Assembly (NCBI GenBank): GCA_027459505.1
Contig: DAIDIE010000014.1
Coordinates: 248,001 to 312,000 of the forward strand
Direction: 5' to 3'
Source: Acidobacteriota bacterium
GTDB lineage: Bacteria > Acidobacteriota > Terriglobia > Terriglobales > SCQP01
Length of the DNA: 64,000 nucleotides
Positions 46,418-56,191 of this stretch are shown here, one piece after another. The notes beneath the pieces are model-generated. The model was not told where the DNA came from. It made no database searches and saw nothing but the letters and a program-made list of their open reading frames with translations. Position numbers and translations under genes: made by a program. Every line of letters begins with the position of its first letter. Within the stretch, counting starts at the first letter, position 1.

Positions 46418-47953
46418 TTACTTTTTCGCAGCGGCCGGCTGCACCAGCTGATACATCTTGCCCATCTCTCCGTTGAGGTTGTTGCGGACAATGGCCACTA
46501 TGTAAAACGCCTGTCCGGGAGTAGTGGAGAGCTGCCCCTGGTAGGTGGCCAGGTGCTTGCCAAACGCCTGCGCATCAGCGGCGGAAAGTTGCCGGGCGAA
46601 ATGTTGCGCCGGCAGCGAGACTTCTTTGTTGCTCACGGCGTTTTGCAGCGAAACCTGCACGGTGTAGTCGTATTGATTACCGCTCCCCAGGATGGCGGAA
46701 GGGGGAACGTAGACCGTGAACGGAACACTGTTGGCCCCTGCCGCGGGCGGCGGTACCTGCAGAATCATGGGAATGGTCCCGATCACCACCGGCGTGTCCT
46801 GCGCCCAGCGCAACGCCTTTTTTACCTGGTCGTTCTTTTTTTCGTAGGGAACCGGCCGCGAGGTATAGACCTGGCGGGCCAGCACCTGAGCGTGTTGACC
46901 GGCGTTCACGGTGACCCGCAGCGAGTGATTGTTGGTGCGGCTGTCATTGCCTTTGCTCGAGGGGTCAAACTTCAGATCGTAGAAGTTGGACCACTCCCGC
47001 ACGGCCTGAGAGATGGTGCCTTCGAATCCGCTTCCCGCCAGCAGCGCGCCGCCTGTTCTGTTGGCAAAAGTTCGCATCAAATTCGCGTTGGCTGGGTTGT
47101 ACTGCCGCAGCGCGTCGGGCACGCTGGGTTCCACATTGACGATGTCTACCGGGTAGAGGCTGACGTTGGCGTCATTGAGCGCGTCGATCGTGCGATTGAC
47201 GTCCGTACTGGAAATTACATCTCCCGGAATGACCGGGGTGAGGTCATGTGTGAGCCAGATGACTGTGGTATGGCCTCCTCGCCCGCGGAAGACTCGCGCC
47301 AGGTCCTTGAGCCCGTTAAGGGTGGCGAAGCCGCGGGTTTGCACGTCAGTGTCGGGAGCATTCACGTAACGAATGATGCCGCTGCTCATCAGGATCGGAA
47401 ATTTTCCGGTCGCACTCTGCGCCTGGTCCTTTCCTGGGGTGTGCACCATCCACGACGACAGCAACCCGAGCGTGGCGTTTAGGGCGTTGCGGTTGGGCGT
47501 AAAGGCGCCGAATTGTGTCAACTTTGGGGCGAGACCATAAACCCCCAGCGGTTCCCCCATCGGCAACGAATTCTGCATGGCCAGGGCCAGGTTCTTTTGC
47601 AAATACTGAGCTGCTTGCACCGTGCCCTGGTAATTGCCCACGTTCATGTTCACGAAATCCAGCAGCAACACCACACGATTGTCGTTGGATGCTGGATCCA
47701 CATTCATGTTGCTGGAAAACGCCGCGTTCAACGGCAGCGGTTGCACGGCGGCAACCTGCACCTGCTGAACCCCGCTAATGGGAGTCTGCTTGCCGTCGAC
47801 GGCAAGCTGAAAATGGTTCGCGGCCAACCCCGGCACGGGCTGCCCTTGCGCATTGACCACGGCAACCGGAACGTCCACGGCGGGATTTCCCTGCGCGAAC
47901 GCGACGCCGCAAAAACCCAGACTGCACACTATTGATGTGATTGTTTTATTCAT
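46418..47953 (-). CDS. Secreted VWFA-domain protein of the acidobacterial type
   Basis: 511 residues from ATG 47953, beginning with a signal peptide (MNKTITSIVCSLGFCGVAFA). A short N-terminal beta domain (VPVAVVNAQGQPVPGLAANHFQLAVDGK) precedes a von Willebrand A-like domain with RVVLLLDFVNMN in place of the MIDAS DxSxS and THVIWLTH-like TTVIWLTHDLTP. This layout corresponds to the VWFA-related family found almost only in Acidobacteriota. Metal binding is doubtful because the DxSxS motif is not intact. A longer frame to 48280 overlaps the upstream gene and was rejected. The role is unknown; protein-protein binding at the cell surface is likely. Confidence 0.88.
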   Translation of the reverse strand: MNKTITSIVCSLGFCGVAFAQGNPAVDVPVAVVNAQGQPVPGLAANHFQLAVDGKQTPISGVQQVQVAAVQPLPLNAAFSSNMNVDPASNDNRVVLLLDFVNMNVGNYQGTVQAAQYLQKNLALAMQNSLPMGEPLGVYGLAPKLTQFGAFTPNRNALNATLGLLSSWMVHTPGKDQAQSATGKFPILMSSGIIRYVNAPDTDVQTRGFATLNGLKDLARVFRGRGGHTTVIWLTHDLTPVIPGDVISSTDVNRTIDALNDANVSLYPVDIVNVEPSVPDALRQYNPANANLMRTFANRTGGALLAGSGFEGTISQAVREWSNFYDLKFDPSSKGNDSRTNNHSLRVTVNAGQHAQVLARQVYTSRPVPYEKKNDQVKKALRWAQDTPVVIGTIPMILQVPPPAAGANSVPFTVYVPPSAILGSGNQYDYTVQVSLQNAVSNKEVSLPAQHFARQLSAADAQAFGKHLATYQGQLSTTPGQAFYIVAIVRNNLNGEMGKMYQLVQPAAAKK

Positions 47954-48108
47954 GAAGAGCCACCATCCACACACTGGAAGAGAACAAGGCATTATGGCTG
48001 AGACGGGGTGCCTGTGGACAGTTTGCGCAAAAGATGGGTGGCACGGAAAGCGCGATCCGTCACTTTCAGCCGCACCCGGAGCCCCCAGGATCGTACCGCT
48101 GTGCAAGC

Positions 48109-48642
48109 TCACGGCTTGGCGGAAGCTGCACTGCTTGATGGCTCTCCGTTGGTCTCCCACACCACCGCGCCCAGCGCACGGCGCTCCCCGCCGCGCAGGT
48201 TGCTGAGCAGCGCACGCACGCTCTCCACGGGCCCGTAGGGAATCCCCCACCAGCCCAGCAGAACGGTGATCCCACTGCACAGCAGCATCACTCCGGCGCG
48301 CGGCTCCTGGTCGGCAATGATCCAGCGCGATTGCATCCGCGCCGTGGGCAAGATGGCGGAGGCGCGCACCTCATAGCGCACCAGCGGGGTCTCGGCCGTG
48401 AGGTGGAAGGGCCCGTAAAAAGCCGAGCCGTGCAGCACCGCCTGCCCATGCGCACGCAACCAAAGTTGAAAACGCTCCTCCTGTTGTCCTTGCCGGCGCA
48501 ACAGCAGGTAAGCGGCGGCGCACAGCAGCGCACTCAACAGCGCCAGTTTGGAAGCACTGTCGTGCTCACTGGCCGACAAAAATACCGCCATGCACACCAG
48601 CAGCGCGGACATCAGCAGCGGCACTCGGAACGGTGACTTCAT
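48109..48642 (-). CDS. Small membrane protein of unknown function
   Basis: 177 residues with two hydrophobic N-terminal helices (VPLLMSALLVCMAVFLSA, ALLSALLCAAAYLLL), a soluble middle part (about 55-110, FYGPFHLTAETPLVRYEVRAS) and a third helix near 118-136 (VMLLCSGITVLLGWWGIPYG). No family recognised. It is transcribed in the same direction as the VWFA gene, 155 bp upstream of it. Confidence 0.65.
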   Translation of the reverse strand: MKSPFRVPLLMSALLVCMAVFLSASEHDSASKLALLSALLCAAAYLLLRRQGQQEERFQLWLRAHGQAVLHGSAFYGPFHLTAETPLVRYEVRASAILPTARMQSRWIIADQEPRAGVMLLCSGITVLLGWWGIPYGPVESVRALLSNLRGGERRALGAVVWETNGEPSSSAASAKP

Positions 48643-48744
48643 GCGGAGGGTTCATCATACCTGATCCCGGCTACGCTGGCGCAGGATCGGCGCTCCGGCC
48701 CCTCCTGCAGAGGGTCCAGGGTGGTCCAGGCTTACGATGAGCCG

Positions 48745-50028
48745 CTAATCCAGGTGCGCCCGCCGCAGTTCCGGAAACAGCGGCGTCCACAGCGCCACCA
48801 CCAGCAGCGTGCCAATGCCGCCCCAAACCACTGCGCGCACCGCGCCCAGCCATTGCGCCGTCAATCCCGATTCGAATTCGCCGAATTCGTTGGAAGTCCC
48901 GATAAACAGCATGTTGACCGAGTTCACCCGGCCTCGCATCTCGGGAGGAGTCTCCAACTGCACCAGCGTTCCTCGCACCACAACGCTCACCATGTCGCTG
49001 GCGCCCGCCAGCAGCAGAAACAGCATTGAAATCAGGAAATGGGTGGTCAAGCCGAAACCGATGGTGGCCAAGCCAAACAGGGCAACGCAACCCAGCATGA
49101 TCCCTCCCGCCCGCCGCCGCAGCGGACGGTACGCCATTAATGCCGCCATCGCCCCCGCCCCAATCGCGGGAGCGCTGCGCAACAGACCCAGGCCGGCGGG
49201 ACCAACGTGCAACACGCTTTCCGCATACATAGGCAGCAACGCCACCGCTCCGCCCAGCAGCACCGCAAACAGATCCAGCGTCGTGGCGCCTAGAATGAGC
49301 TTCTTCCGCCAGATGTAAGCGAAACCGGCGAGCGCCGTTTGCAGGGAGACCGAGCGCTGCTCCATGCGGCCGGTCCGGGTGCGCACGCGCGCCACCGCCA
49401 ACGCTCCCATCAGCAGGGTGGGAATCGCCACCGCGTACACCAGCGTCGCGCTGCCACCAACGGCGTAAAGCAGACCACCCAACGCGGGCCCGAGAATGAT
49501 CGCCAGCGTAAACAGGCTACTGCTCCACGCCACTGCGTTCTGAAAGTGCTCCCGCGGCACCAGGTGGGTCATGTAGGCCTGCACCGCCGGACTATAAAAC
49601 GAGCGCACAATCCCGGTCCCCAACAACACCGCCAATATGCCGTAAACATGCCATCCGCGCAGTGTCGCCCAGAGCAGCAGTGAGGAACACAGGCAGGCGC
49701 CTAGCGTGCAGACCAGCATCACTGTGCGGCGGTCAAAGCGATCCGCCGCGTGCCCGGACACCAGAACCAGCAGCAGCACCGGCAGAAATTGCGCCAGCCC
49801 AACGTAGCCCAGGTCCAGGGCGCGATGCGTGATCTGGTAGACCTGCCAGCCTACCGCCACCGACTGCGCCTCCACCGTCAATACCAGCAGCACCCGTCCC
49901 AGCTGAAACCAGCGGAAGTCGGGATAGGTAAACGCAATATGCCCGGCGGGCTTTTCCAGCGTGCTGGCAGTGATTACAGGAGAACTGGCTGCCGGACCAT
50001 CGGGAGATTCGTGAGGGCCGTCACTCAT
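48745..50028 (-). CDS. Major facilitator superfamily exporter, MFS_3 / EntS-like
   Basis: About 427 residues with twelve predicted helices. The MFS motif SGHAADRFDRRTVML follows helix 2, and the topology and FRWFQLGRVLL N-terminus match the MFS_3 group that includes the enterobactin exporter EntS and related efflux pumps. Substrate is unknown; no siderophore genes lie nearby. The start was set at ATG 50028 (MSDGPHESPD); the longer frame to 50112 overlaps the CapA stop. No strong ribosome-binding site was seen. Confidence 0.88.
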   Translation of the reverse strand: MSDGPHESPDGPAASSPVITASTLEKPAGHIAFTYPDFRWFQLGRVLLVLTVEAQSVAVGWQVYQITHRALDLGYVGLAQFLPVLLLVLVSGHAADRFDRRTVMLVCTLGACLCSSLLLWATLRGWHVYGILAVLLGTGIVRSFYSPAVQAYMTHLVPREHFQNAVAWSSSLFTLAIILGPALGGLLYAVGGSATLVYAVAIPTLLMGALAVARVRTRTGRMEQRSVSLQTALAGFAYIWRKKLILGATTLDLFAVLLGGAVALLPMYAESVLHVGPAGLGLLRSAPAIGAGAMAALMAYRPLRRRAGGIMLGCVALFGLATIGFGLTTHFLISMLFLLLAGASDMVSVVVRGTLVQLETPPEMRGRVNSVNMLFIGTSNEFGEFESGLTAQWLGAVRAVVWGGIGTLLVVALWTPLFPELRRAHLD

Positions 50029-50095
50029 GGGACTGGTGACTTCTATTGTAGCGAACGTGCTAAGGCTGTTTTTTGATCTCCCTCTACGGCGAACC

Positions 50096-51592
50096 TCAGT
50101 TGGGAAACACACCCTGGCACGCTTGGAGCGCCAGCTTCGCCTCTACGCCCTGAAAGCCAAAGCCGGACCAGCGATAGGCGGCAACGCGGGTTCCCTTGGA
50201 ATCGGGTTGGAGCAACAGGAAGGAGTCTTTGCGATGCAGAGCGCAGAGCAGCGAGGCCGCGTTCTGGACCGAGCCGTTGCCCTTTGTGCTCTCAACGGGC
50301 ACTGCATCGAGCAGTGGCCACGCCAAAGCGGTACCCCGCCAGCGGGCCACTAATCCGCGCCGCGTGACCTGGTAGACGTAGGGTCGAATCGCGTCCTCGT
50401 CATCCATGATCGAGCGGTGGCGTTCCAGGCTGAGCAGCGCCGGGGCCTGCGAAGCGCCGAAGAAGTGGGCTGGCGCCAGGCTGATCTCGTCGCGCGGCCG
50501 GGCGCGCCACAGTAGCCGGCCGGCGCGCCAACCCTCAACGACCAGACGCCGATTATCTTCGGTCTGGGATGAACGAATCCAGGGCCGCAGAGAAATCCCG
50601 CCGATGCGCAGCGTGGGGTGCAGGTGGACCGCGCAACTGCGCAGCACTTGATTGGACGCTGCGTCGGGGCCGTCGTCATGCGGAAAAAAGTCTCCGTCGG
50701 CCGTGAGCGTGCGCTCGGCGCGGCACGCGAGCTCATCGTTTTGAATGCGGCAGATAGCCAGCAGCCCGCGCTTGCTCTCCCGGTACTTCTGGTCAAAAAG
50801 GGTGTTGCCCAGCGAAAAAAACACGGCATGACCGCGGACGCATTCCGGTCGCTGAATCACGTGAGGGTGCATGCCGATAACAACACCGGCGCCATGGGCA
50901 ATCAACCAGCGCGCCGCGCTCTCTTGCTCGGCATTAGGCCAATCCTGCAGCTCGGTGCCCCAATGCACGTAGACCACGGTGAGATTGGCGAGAGAGCGCG
51001 CGAGGCGGAGCTTCTGCCGGAGCGCAATGCTGGGAATGGACACGCGGCGACCGTCTTTTTCCGGCACAGTGGTGATCGCGATAATGGCGATAATGCGCGA
51101 TCCTACTCGCATGAAATGTGGCGACCCGCTGTAGTCCCAAACCCCTAACCCGTCAGCTCGCAGAGCTGCGCTGGTGCGTCGGCGGCCCTCCGGGCCAAGA
51201 TCGCCAGCGTGATTGTTTTCCACTCCTACCTGAGTAAATCCCGCGCGCCGTAGCAGGACGGCAAGTTGGGGGTTGACCGCGAAACATGGGCCCCTGTCCG
51301 CGGGGCTGCTGGCCTGCACACACTCCCTTGAAGAACCAAGCGCTCCTTCGAGGTTGCCGGCCACAACCGCGCCACGAAGCTGCCGCCGCAGCCCGGCCAG
51401 CGGGGGCCGGCGTGTAAGCTGAACTTCGCGCGCCACTTGCCGGGCAAGCAACAGGTCGCCCGCGAAAACCAGGCGCGGACGCGCTGCCCCGGCAGTTTTC
51501 ACTGTCTTGGCGCGCGCCGCTGCGCGTACCTGGCCCGACGCTGCCCCTTGCAGCGCCAGCCCGGCCATCAGAACGGCAATTGTGCGGGACAT
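50096..51592 (-). CDS. CapA-like (PGA_cap) metallophosphoesterase-fold protein
   Basis: 498 residues from ATG 51592 with a signal-peptide-like N-terminus (MSRTIAVLMAGLALQGAASG). The CapA fold signatures are RLVFAGDLLLARQV near residue 39, GAVVAGNLEGALG, VGVENNHAGDLGPEG, VVYVHWGTELQDWP and GAGVVIGMHPHVIQ, followed by FFSLGNTLFD. CapA proteins assist poly-gamma-glutamate or capsule handling in some bacteria, but no pgs genes are near. Its 5' end overlaps the 3' end of the DUF3160 gene by 25 nt, so the two are coupled. The C-terminal 180 residues form an extra domain without recognised family. Confidence 0.85.
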   Translation of the reverse strand: MSRTIAVLMAGLALQGAASGQVRAAARAKTVKTAGAARPRLVFAGDLLLARQVAREVQLTRRPPLAGLRRQLRGAVVAGNLEGALGSSRECVQASSPADRGPCFAVNPQLAVLLRRAGFTQVGVENNHAGDLGPEGRRRTSAALRADGLGVWDYSGSPHFMRVGSRIIAIIAITTVPEKDGRRVSIPSIALRQKLRLARSLANLTVVYVHWGTELQDWPNAEQESAARWLIAHGAGVVIGMHPHVIQRPECVRGHAVFFSLGNTLFDQKYRESKRGLLAICRIQNDELACRAERTLTADGDFFPHDDGPDAASNQVLRSCAVHLHPTLRIGGISLRPWIRSSQTEDNRRLVVEGWRAGRLLWRARPRDEISLAPAHFFGASQAPALLSLERHRSIMDDEDAIRPYVYQVTRRGLVARWRGTALAWPLLDAVPVESTKGNGSVQNAASLLCALHRKDSFLLLQPDSKGTRVAAYRWSGFGFQGVEAKLALQACQGVFPN

Positions 51593-54411
51593 GAGAGCGT
51601 TTCGCGTTCGATAAACGGCGCCACCCAGGCCGGATGCGCCTCCCGGTCCACCAGCTTGAGCCACTCCGCATCGCTGAGCACTTCGCGCGCGGGACGGCTG
51701 AATTCATAGTAGGAGTACACCGAACCCTTCACAATCTCATGCTGCCCAAAAAAGGGAACGATTTGATCCCACTCCAGCGGCCGGCCCACCGCGGCATACA
51801 GCAGCGACGCCTGACCACCGCCAGAAACGTCCGCAATCTTCGGCATCGGCACCGGTGTGGATAGAGCGTAGCCGGGGTTCGCGAGACTGTTGAATACTTT
51901 GAAGTTGTACTCCGCCACGCGCGCGTAATACAAAATTGCATCGTAATCGGCCGGGCGCAACGGACGTCCGGACAGCTCGTCGGATGCCATGCGCGCGAAC
52001 TCGCGTGCCTGCTGTGCGGCGTTGCGCAGCCTTCGGGCGATGCCGGCATCGCGCCGCAACGCATTGGCTCTCCTGACAGCGGTGCCGTGGTGATTGGCGT
52101 CCCAATGCTCCTGCCCGTTTTCCAGCTGAATTGCCGTGTCAAAAAGTCCGGCGATAGACAGAAACGCCTTGGGATCAGGTTCAACGTACCCCCGCGGCGG
52201 CGCCATCACCAGAAACTCGAAGCCACCCTCCCCGCATTCAGCGCCGGTGCGCTCGTTTACCAAAAGCGTGGCATGGCGCAATGTGGCCCAGGAAGCCAGA
52301 CCGGTCTGCAGCCGCTTGATTTTCCAGATCTTCGGGGGTCTTCCCACGCCGGAAAAGCGGACGGCTTGCGCCCAGCTTTCACCCAGCGCTTCCATCCAGC
52401 GGTCATAAAGATCGGGTGCGGAAGGAGAACGCCGCCAGCGCTGGTTTAACTTTTGCAGCGCGTACCCAAGCGGCGGGTATTTCTTGATTTCCGGCTGCAG
52501 CAGCTCCACTGCCGTCGAGCTTCCCAGGGCGGCGGCCACGTCCAGACCCGAAGGAAGCAGACGTGGCCCATCCATTCCTTGAATCCGTTCCGCTAACGGC
52601 CACTGAGGGTGATAGACCGTGGAATCCAGAACTTCGTTGTCGAATCCCCAGGAGAGGGGAAATATCCGCGGCGTCTTTATTGGATGTGCGGAGTAGCTGG
52701 CGACCGGCATGGTGTTGCCCCATAGCAACGGAGCTCGGCTGGGTGCAATGAACCCGCCGTAAGCTCGCACCCATTGCAGCGCAGCCTGAGAAGCTGTGGC
52801 TGGCATCGATCCCAGCAACCGCATTTGCCCGGGACCCGCGCTGGCGCCGGCTGCTGTCAGATAACGGAACGCCCTGAAGTACCCCTGCAGCGCGGCATTG
52901 GCGGTGTAATGTCCACGAGGCTTGAAATCGGCATAGTCGATCTCCTTCCTGCCTCCGGGCGGAGTGTGGACGCCCCGGGCGGCGATTACTCGCAGCGCCT
53001 CTGGATTGTGCGTCGCCGTCTCATGAAGAGCGGCGATGGTTTGAAATGTCATCCCCCAAAGGCCGCGCGGCGATTTTGCCTGCCAATACTGATTCGCCAG
53101 CGCCACAAAGCGCCAGAAGGCGGGAATGGCGCGGGCGCGCTCCTGTACCAGGAACATCCCGTTATAGGCAGCCGCAAAGGTTTCCCAAAAGGCGTCGCTG
53201 GTCGCCATGTAAGGCCGCGTTGGCAGCGTCTGGGAAAGCCCGCCGCACTGGTAAAGCTCCGAGTCGTACAGTTGATAAAGCTGGTCGTCACCGGTTTCGC
53301 GGAACACGCCGGTGTCACCCTTGAAGTGCCGCATATCTGCGGCGGACTGGACAAACATCCAGGCGTTGACCACATCAGCCAGGGGCATTGAGATCGGGGT
53401 GTACGTCAGGCGCTCGCGCTTCGTGTTGCCGGTGACGCCCACCAGTCCACGCCCGTCGGCGGTGCTGGAGGGGGCTCTGCGAAAAAGTTCTCCCGCCGCC
53501 TCAATGCGATTTTTTTCACCCCACCTCTCCAAAATGTCTACCCCCGCGCTGCGCGGCTGCCACCGGATCAGACCGAGTCCGTTGGCTGTAAACGTAACTG
53601 AGCCGCCGCACAGCGGCGTCCCTGCCCAGCGCAGCGGGCGCGAGCCCTCCCAGTGGTCCGTGGCATATACCGCGGCCTGCACACATCCCGAGCTGTTCTG
53701 CCACAGTAATTCGTCTCCCGCCGGGAAAAACGCCAACGGCAGCGCCGAGCGCGCCGTAATACCGCTGGCCTCCTTCTTCATCCCTGATTGCGGGCCGGCG
53801 AACTGGTACATCCGCTCGCCCTGGGTCGTAATCGACAAGGTCCGGTAACGTCGGCCCTGATCGCGAACCGCGAAAAACACCCGGTAGTACTGACGCTGTG
53901 CATCCTCATTGAAGAATGGGCGCGGCGCGGCCAGGAGACGGCGGATGGCGTATGCGCTTCGGTAAATGCGGCGCGCCGCCCAGCAACTCCCTGCGCAGCC
54001 GTGACTGCCCGCCACGATCTGCGGCTCCAGCCGCAAAATAGCGCTACCGCCGGCCTGCGCGCCGGCAATGAATAAGACCTGTTTGGCTGGGTGCCAGGTC
54101 ACGGCGGAGATACGAAAGCCCCTTGGCGCCTGCCAGATGGCGTTCAGATGGTTCGTGCCAATGCGCCACAACCCAACAGTGTCTGGCCGCAAGGGCCGGC
54201 GGATCGCCACCGCAACCAGTGGTCCTTGCCGGGAGAGATCCAGATCAACAACGCGCGTGCCTGGCGCAAGCCGCAATGATGCCGCGTGCGAGGGGCTCGC
54301 CTCCACGGGCATGGGCGTGTGCGCGAAGGGACTAGTGGCAGCGGAAAGTTGCAGGCTAACGGCAGCGGTGGCCAGCAGCGTAACTGCTGTTCGAATGTAG
54401 GCAGAGGTCAT
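51568..54411 (-). CDS. Secreted DUF3160-family protein
   Basis: 947 residues from ATG 54411, with a signal peptide (MTSAYIRTAVTLLATAAVSLQLSA). The first 330 residues have WD/beta-propeller-like character (VVDLDLSRQGPLVAVAIRR, ISAVTWHPAKQVLFIAGA). The remainder is DUF3160: FWRFVALANQYW, PSGLDVAAALGSSTAVELL, LASWATLRHATLL, PRGYVEPDPKAFLSIAGLFD. The family is secreted and of unknown function. A longer frame reaches 54543 but runs into repeat copy 4. It is followed, overlapping, by the CapA-like gene, so a shared surface or envelope task is likely. Confidence 0.85.
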   Translation of the reverse strand: MTSAYIRTAVTLLATAAVSLQLSAATSPFAHTPMPVEASPSHAASLRLAPGTRVVDLDLSRQGPLVAVAIRRPLRPDTVGLWRIGTNHLNAIWQAPRGFRISAVTWHPAKQVLFIAGAQAGGSAILRLEPQIVAGSHGCAGSCWAARRIYRSAYAIRRLLAAPRPFFNEDAQRQYYRVFFAVRDQGRRYRTLSITTQGERMYQFAGPQSGMKKEASGITARSALPLAFFPAGDELLWQNSSGCVQAAVYATDHWEGSRPLRWAGTPLCGGSVTFTANGLGLIRWQPRSAGVDILERWGEKNRIEAAGELFRRAPSSTADGRGLVGVTGNTKRERLTYTPISMPLADVVNAWMFVQSAADMRHFKGDTGVFRETGDDQLYQLYDSELYQCGGLSQTLPTRPYMATSDAFWETFAAAYNGMFLVQERARAIPAFWRFVALANQYWQAKSPRGLWGMTFQTIAALHETATHNPEALRVIAARGVHTPPGGRKEIDYADFKPRGHYTANAALQGYFRAFRYLTAAGASAGPGQMRLLGSMPATASQAALQWVRAYGGFIAPSRAPLLWGNTMPVASYSAHPIKTPRIFPLSWGFDNEVLDSTVYHPQWPLAERIQGMDGPRLLPSGLDVAAALGSSTAVELLQPEIKKYPPLGYALQKLNQRWRRSPSAPDLYDRWMEALGESWAQAVRFSGVGRPPKIWKIKRLQTGLASWATLRHATLLVNERTGAECGEGGFEFLVMAPPRGYVEPDPKAFLSIAGLFDTAIQLENGQEHWDANHHGTAVRRANALRRDAGIARRLRNAAQQAREFARMASDELSGRPLRPADYDAILYYARVAEYNFKVFNSLANPGYALSTPVPMPKIADVSGGGQASLLYAAVGRPLEWDQIVPFFGQHEIVKGSVYSYYEFSRPAREVLSDAEWLKLVDREAHPAWVAPFIERETLSCPAQLPF

Positions 54412-54459
54412 GAGGAGTAGCCCCGCCCGGCGACTGCGGGGGCGAGAGCATCTTACCTC

Positions 54460-54620
54460 AGGAGCGAGCCACCGAGTCCTCCCTGCGGGAGGAGATCGCA
54501 GGTGGAGGGCCGCGAAATTCCCCCCGGGGTCCCCGACCTTCACGTTCTCACTGGAGAACGTGCCAGCGACCCAACGGAAAGCAATGCCAGCGGGCGGCTC
54601 AGGAGACGAGGCCGTGCCTC
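54460..54620 (+). repeat. Dispersed structured repeat, copy 4 (internal deletion)
   Basis: 161 bp, AGGAGCGAGCCACCGAG to GAGGCCGTGCCTC, nearly identical to copy 2 at both ends, but the segment between GCGAAATTCC and TTCACGTTCTC is replaced by a short C/G-rich stretch. Its last two bases form part of the stop codon of the flavoprotein gene (54619-54621), so the element abuts that gene exactly. Confidence 0.85.
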
Positions 54621-55839
54621 ATGCCGCGCGCGGCAGCCGGCCTTTCAGCTCGGCGGCCCGAAATGGTCCAGGCGCGGCAATCAGCCGGGTCGCCTCCTCC
54701 ACTTGGCCGAAGATGTTCCAGAGCAATACGCCACGCACTCGCCCCTCGCGCATGTAATAGATCACGCCCTCGCGGTTGGGCTCTTTCCAGTCGGTGACAA
54801 TCTCCAGCCGCGGATCGAGTTCGCCCACCGCCTCATATCCCTGATCGAATAGATCCGAGTAAAAGAAGGGCAGATGCGTGTAGCCCTCCGCCGCTCCCGC
54901 CATGCAGCGCCCCGCTGCCCGGCCCATGCTGTTGGCGTTGTCCTCGTGCTCCACGCGCATACGGCGCCCCAGCACTGGATTCGGAAAGTTGGCCACATCG
55001 CCGGCGGCATAAATGTGCGGCTCCGACGTGCGCAGAAATTCATCGACAACAATCCCGTTGTCGATCGCCAGACCGGCAGCCTGCGCCAGTGCCGTCTCCG
55101 GCAAGACGCCAACCCCGGCAACCACCGCGTCAACTTCGAAGTCCCCATGATTCTGGGTATGGATGCGAGTCGCCTCACCCACCTTGTCCAGACCAACCAC
55201 CTGGCTCCGGGCAATGACGCGCGCGCCCTTTTCCGTATAGAACTGGTTGAGGAAGCGGCCGAGTTCCGCCGGGTAGATGCGTGCCCCTATAGTCTCCTCG
55301 GGAAAAAACATCACCACCTCGCGGCCATTCATCACCAGCGCCGCGGCCACTTCCCACCCGATGAAGCCGCCTCCAATCACGGCAAAACGCCGCTTGCGGG
55401 CCGTCAGTGCATGGAGGGACTTGTAATCGCGCAGCGTGCGGTAGTAAATCACCGGGCTAGTCCCGCTAGAGGCGCCCGGATCAGTGCTGGAGGACTTGTC
55501 AAAAGGGAGGCGGCGCGGGCTGGCCCCTGTCGCCAGCAACAGCTTCTCGTACTGGTAGGCGGCGCCGCGATCGTCGGTGACCGTCTTCGTCCTGGGGTCG
55601 AGCGCAACGGCCTTGCGGCCCAGATTCAAGGCGACACCGCGGTCGATATTCTTGCGCCAGATGCTGTCAACCGCCTCGCCTTTCCAAAGCCCCTTCGAAA
55701 GCGGCGGGCGGTTGTAGGGCGCGTCGGGCTCGGCGCCAATCAGGCCAATGGCGCCGCTGGCGTCGAGATCGCGAATGCCTTCCACCGCCGCATCCGCCGT
55801 CATGCCTCCACCAATAATGAGGTACTTGAATTGGGACAT
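54619..55839 (-). CDS. NAD(P)/FAD-dependent reductase, ferredoxin-reductase/AIF-like
   Basis: 406 residues with two dinucleotide folds: FAD-binding YLIIGGGMTADAAVEG at the N-terminus, NAD-binding FAVIGGGFIGWEVAAAL near 160, and the FAD-contacting IYAAGDVANFPNPVLGRR near 280. These match pyridine nucleotide-disulfide oxidoreductases of the rubredoxin/ferredoxin-reductase type, without the redox CxxxxC of the disulfide subgroup. The start at 55839 (MSQFKYL) has AAGGAG seven bases upstream. The 3' end coincides with repeat copy 4, so the last codons may have been altered by insertion. No ferredoxin gene is adjacent. Confidence 0.88.
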   Translation of the reverse strand: MSQFKYLIIGGGMTADAAVEGIRDLDASGAIGLIGAEPDAPYNRPPLSKGLWKGEAVDSIWRKNIDRGVALNLGRKAVALDPRTKTVTDDRGAAYQYEKLLLATGASPRRLPFDKSSSTDPGASSGTSPVIYYRTLRDYKSLHALTARKRRFAVIGGGFIGWEVAAALVMNGREVVMFFPEETIGARIYPAELGRFLNQFYTEKGARVIARSQVVGLDKVGEATRIHTQNHGDFEVDAVVAGVGVLPETALAQAAGLAIDNGIVVDEFLRTSEPHIYAAGDVANFPNPVLGRRMRVEHEDNANSMGRAAGRCMAGAAEGYTHLPFFYSDLFDQGYEAVGELDPRLEIVTDWKEPNREGVIYYMREGRVRGVLLWNIFGQVEEATRLIAAPGPFRAAELKGRLPRAA

Positions 55840-56191
55840 CCTGGTCTCCTTCACTCTATGGAGATGTCGGAAACCCCGGCGGTGGCGGCACTATATTTTG
55901 ATCTGCGCCGAGCGCGATTGAGCACCGAGGCTTGCGCAAAATACACAGAACCTCCGCCTTCGCAGCCGGTCGCCTGCTAAGCAAAGAATGGTTGTGCTAC
56001 TGACTGAAGCAGGCGCGAGTCTTCCAGTGCGGCGCGGCGATGCCCCAGCCCGGCGAGATAGGCCTGGTGCTGGGCAAATGGGCAAATGCGAAAAAGGCAG
56101 AGACGCTGGCCTGGCGAACCAGCTCACCAGGTCCAACGCCCGAGAATCGCGCTCTCGCAAATCCTGAACTCGTGAACTTCATCACCCGGCG
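55840..56191. other. Intergenic region upstream of the flavoprotein gene
   Basis: 352 bp with the flavoprotein promoter region and the end of the DUF4870 gene. It shows only a short direct repeat GGGCAAAT (56075-56092 region). No gene seen. Confidence 0.6.
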
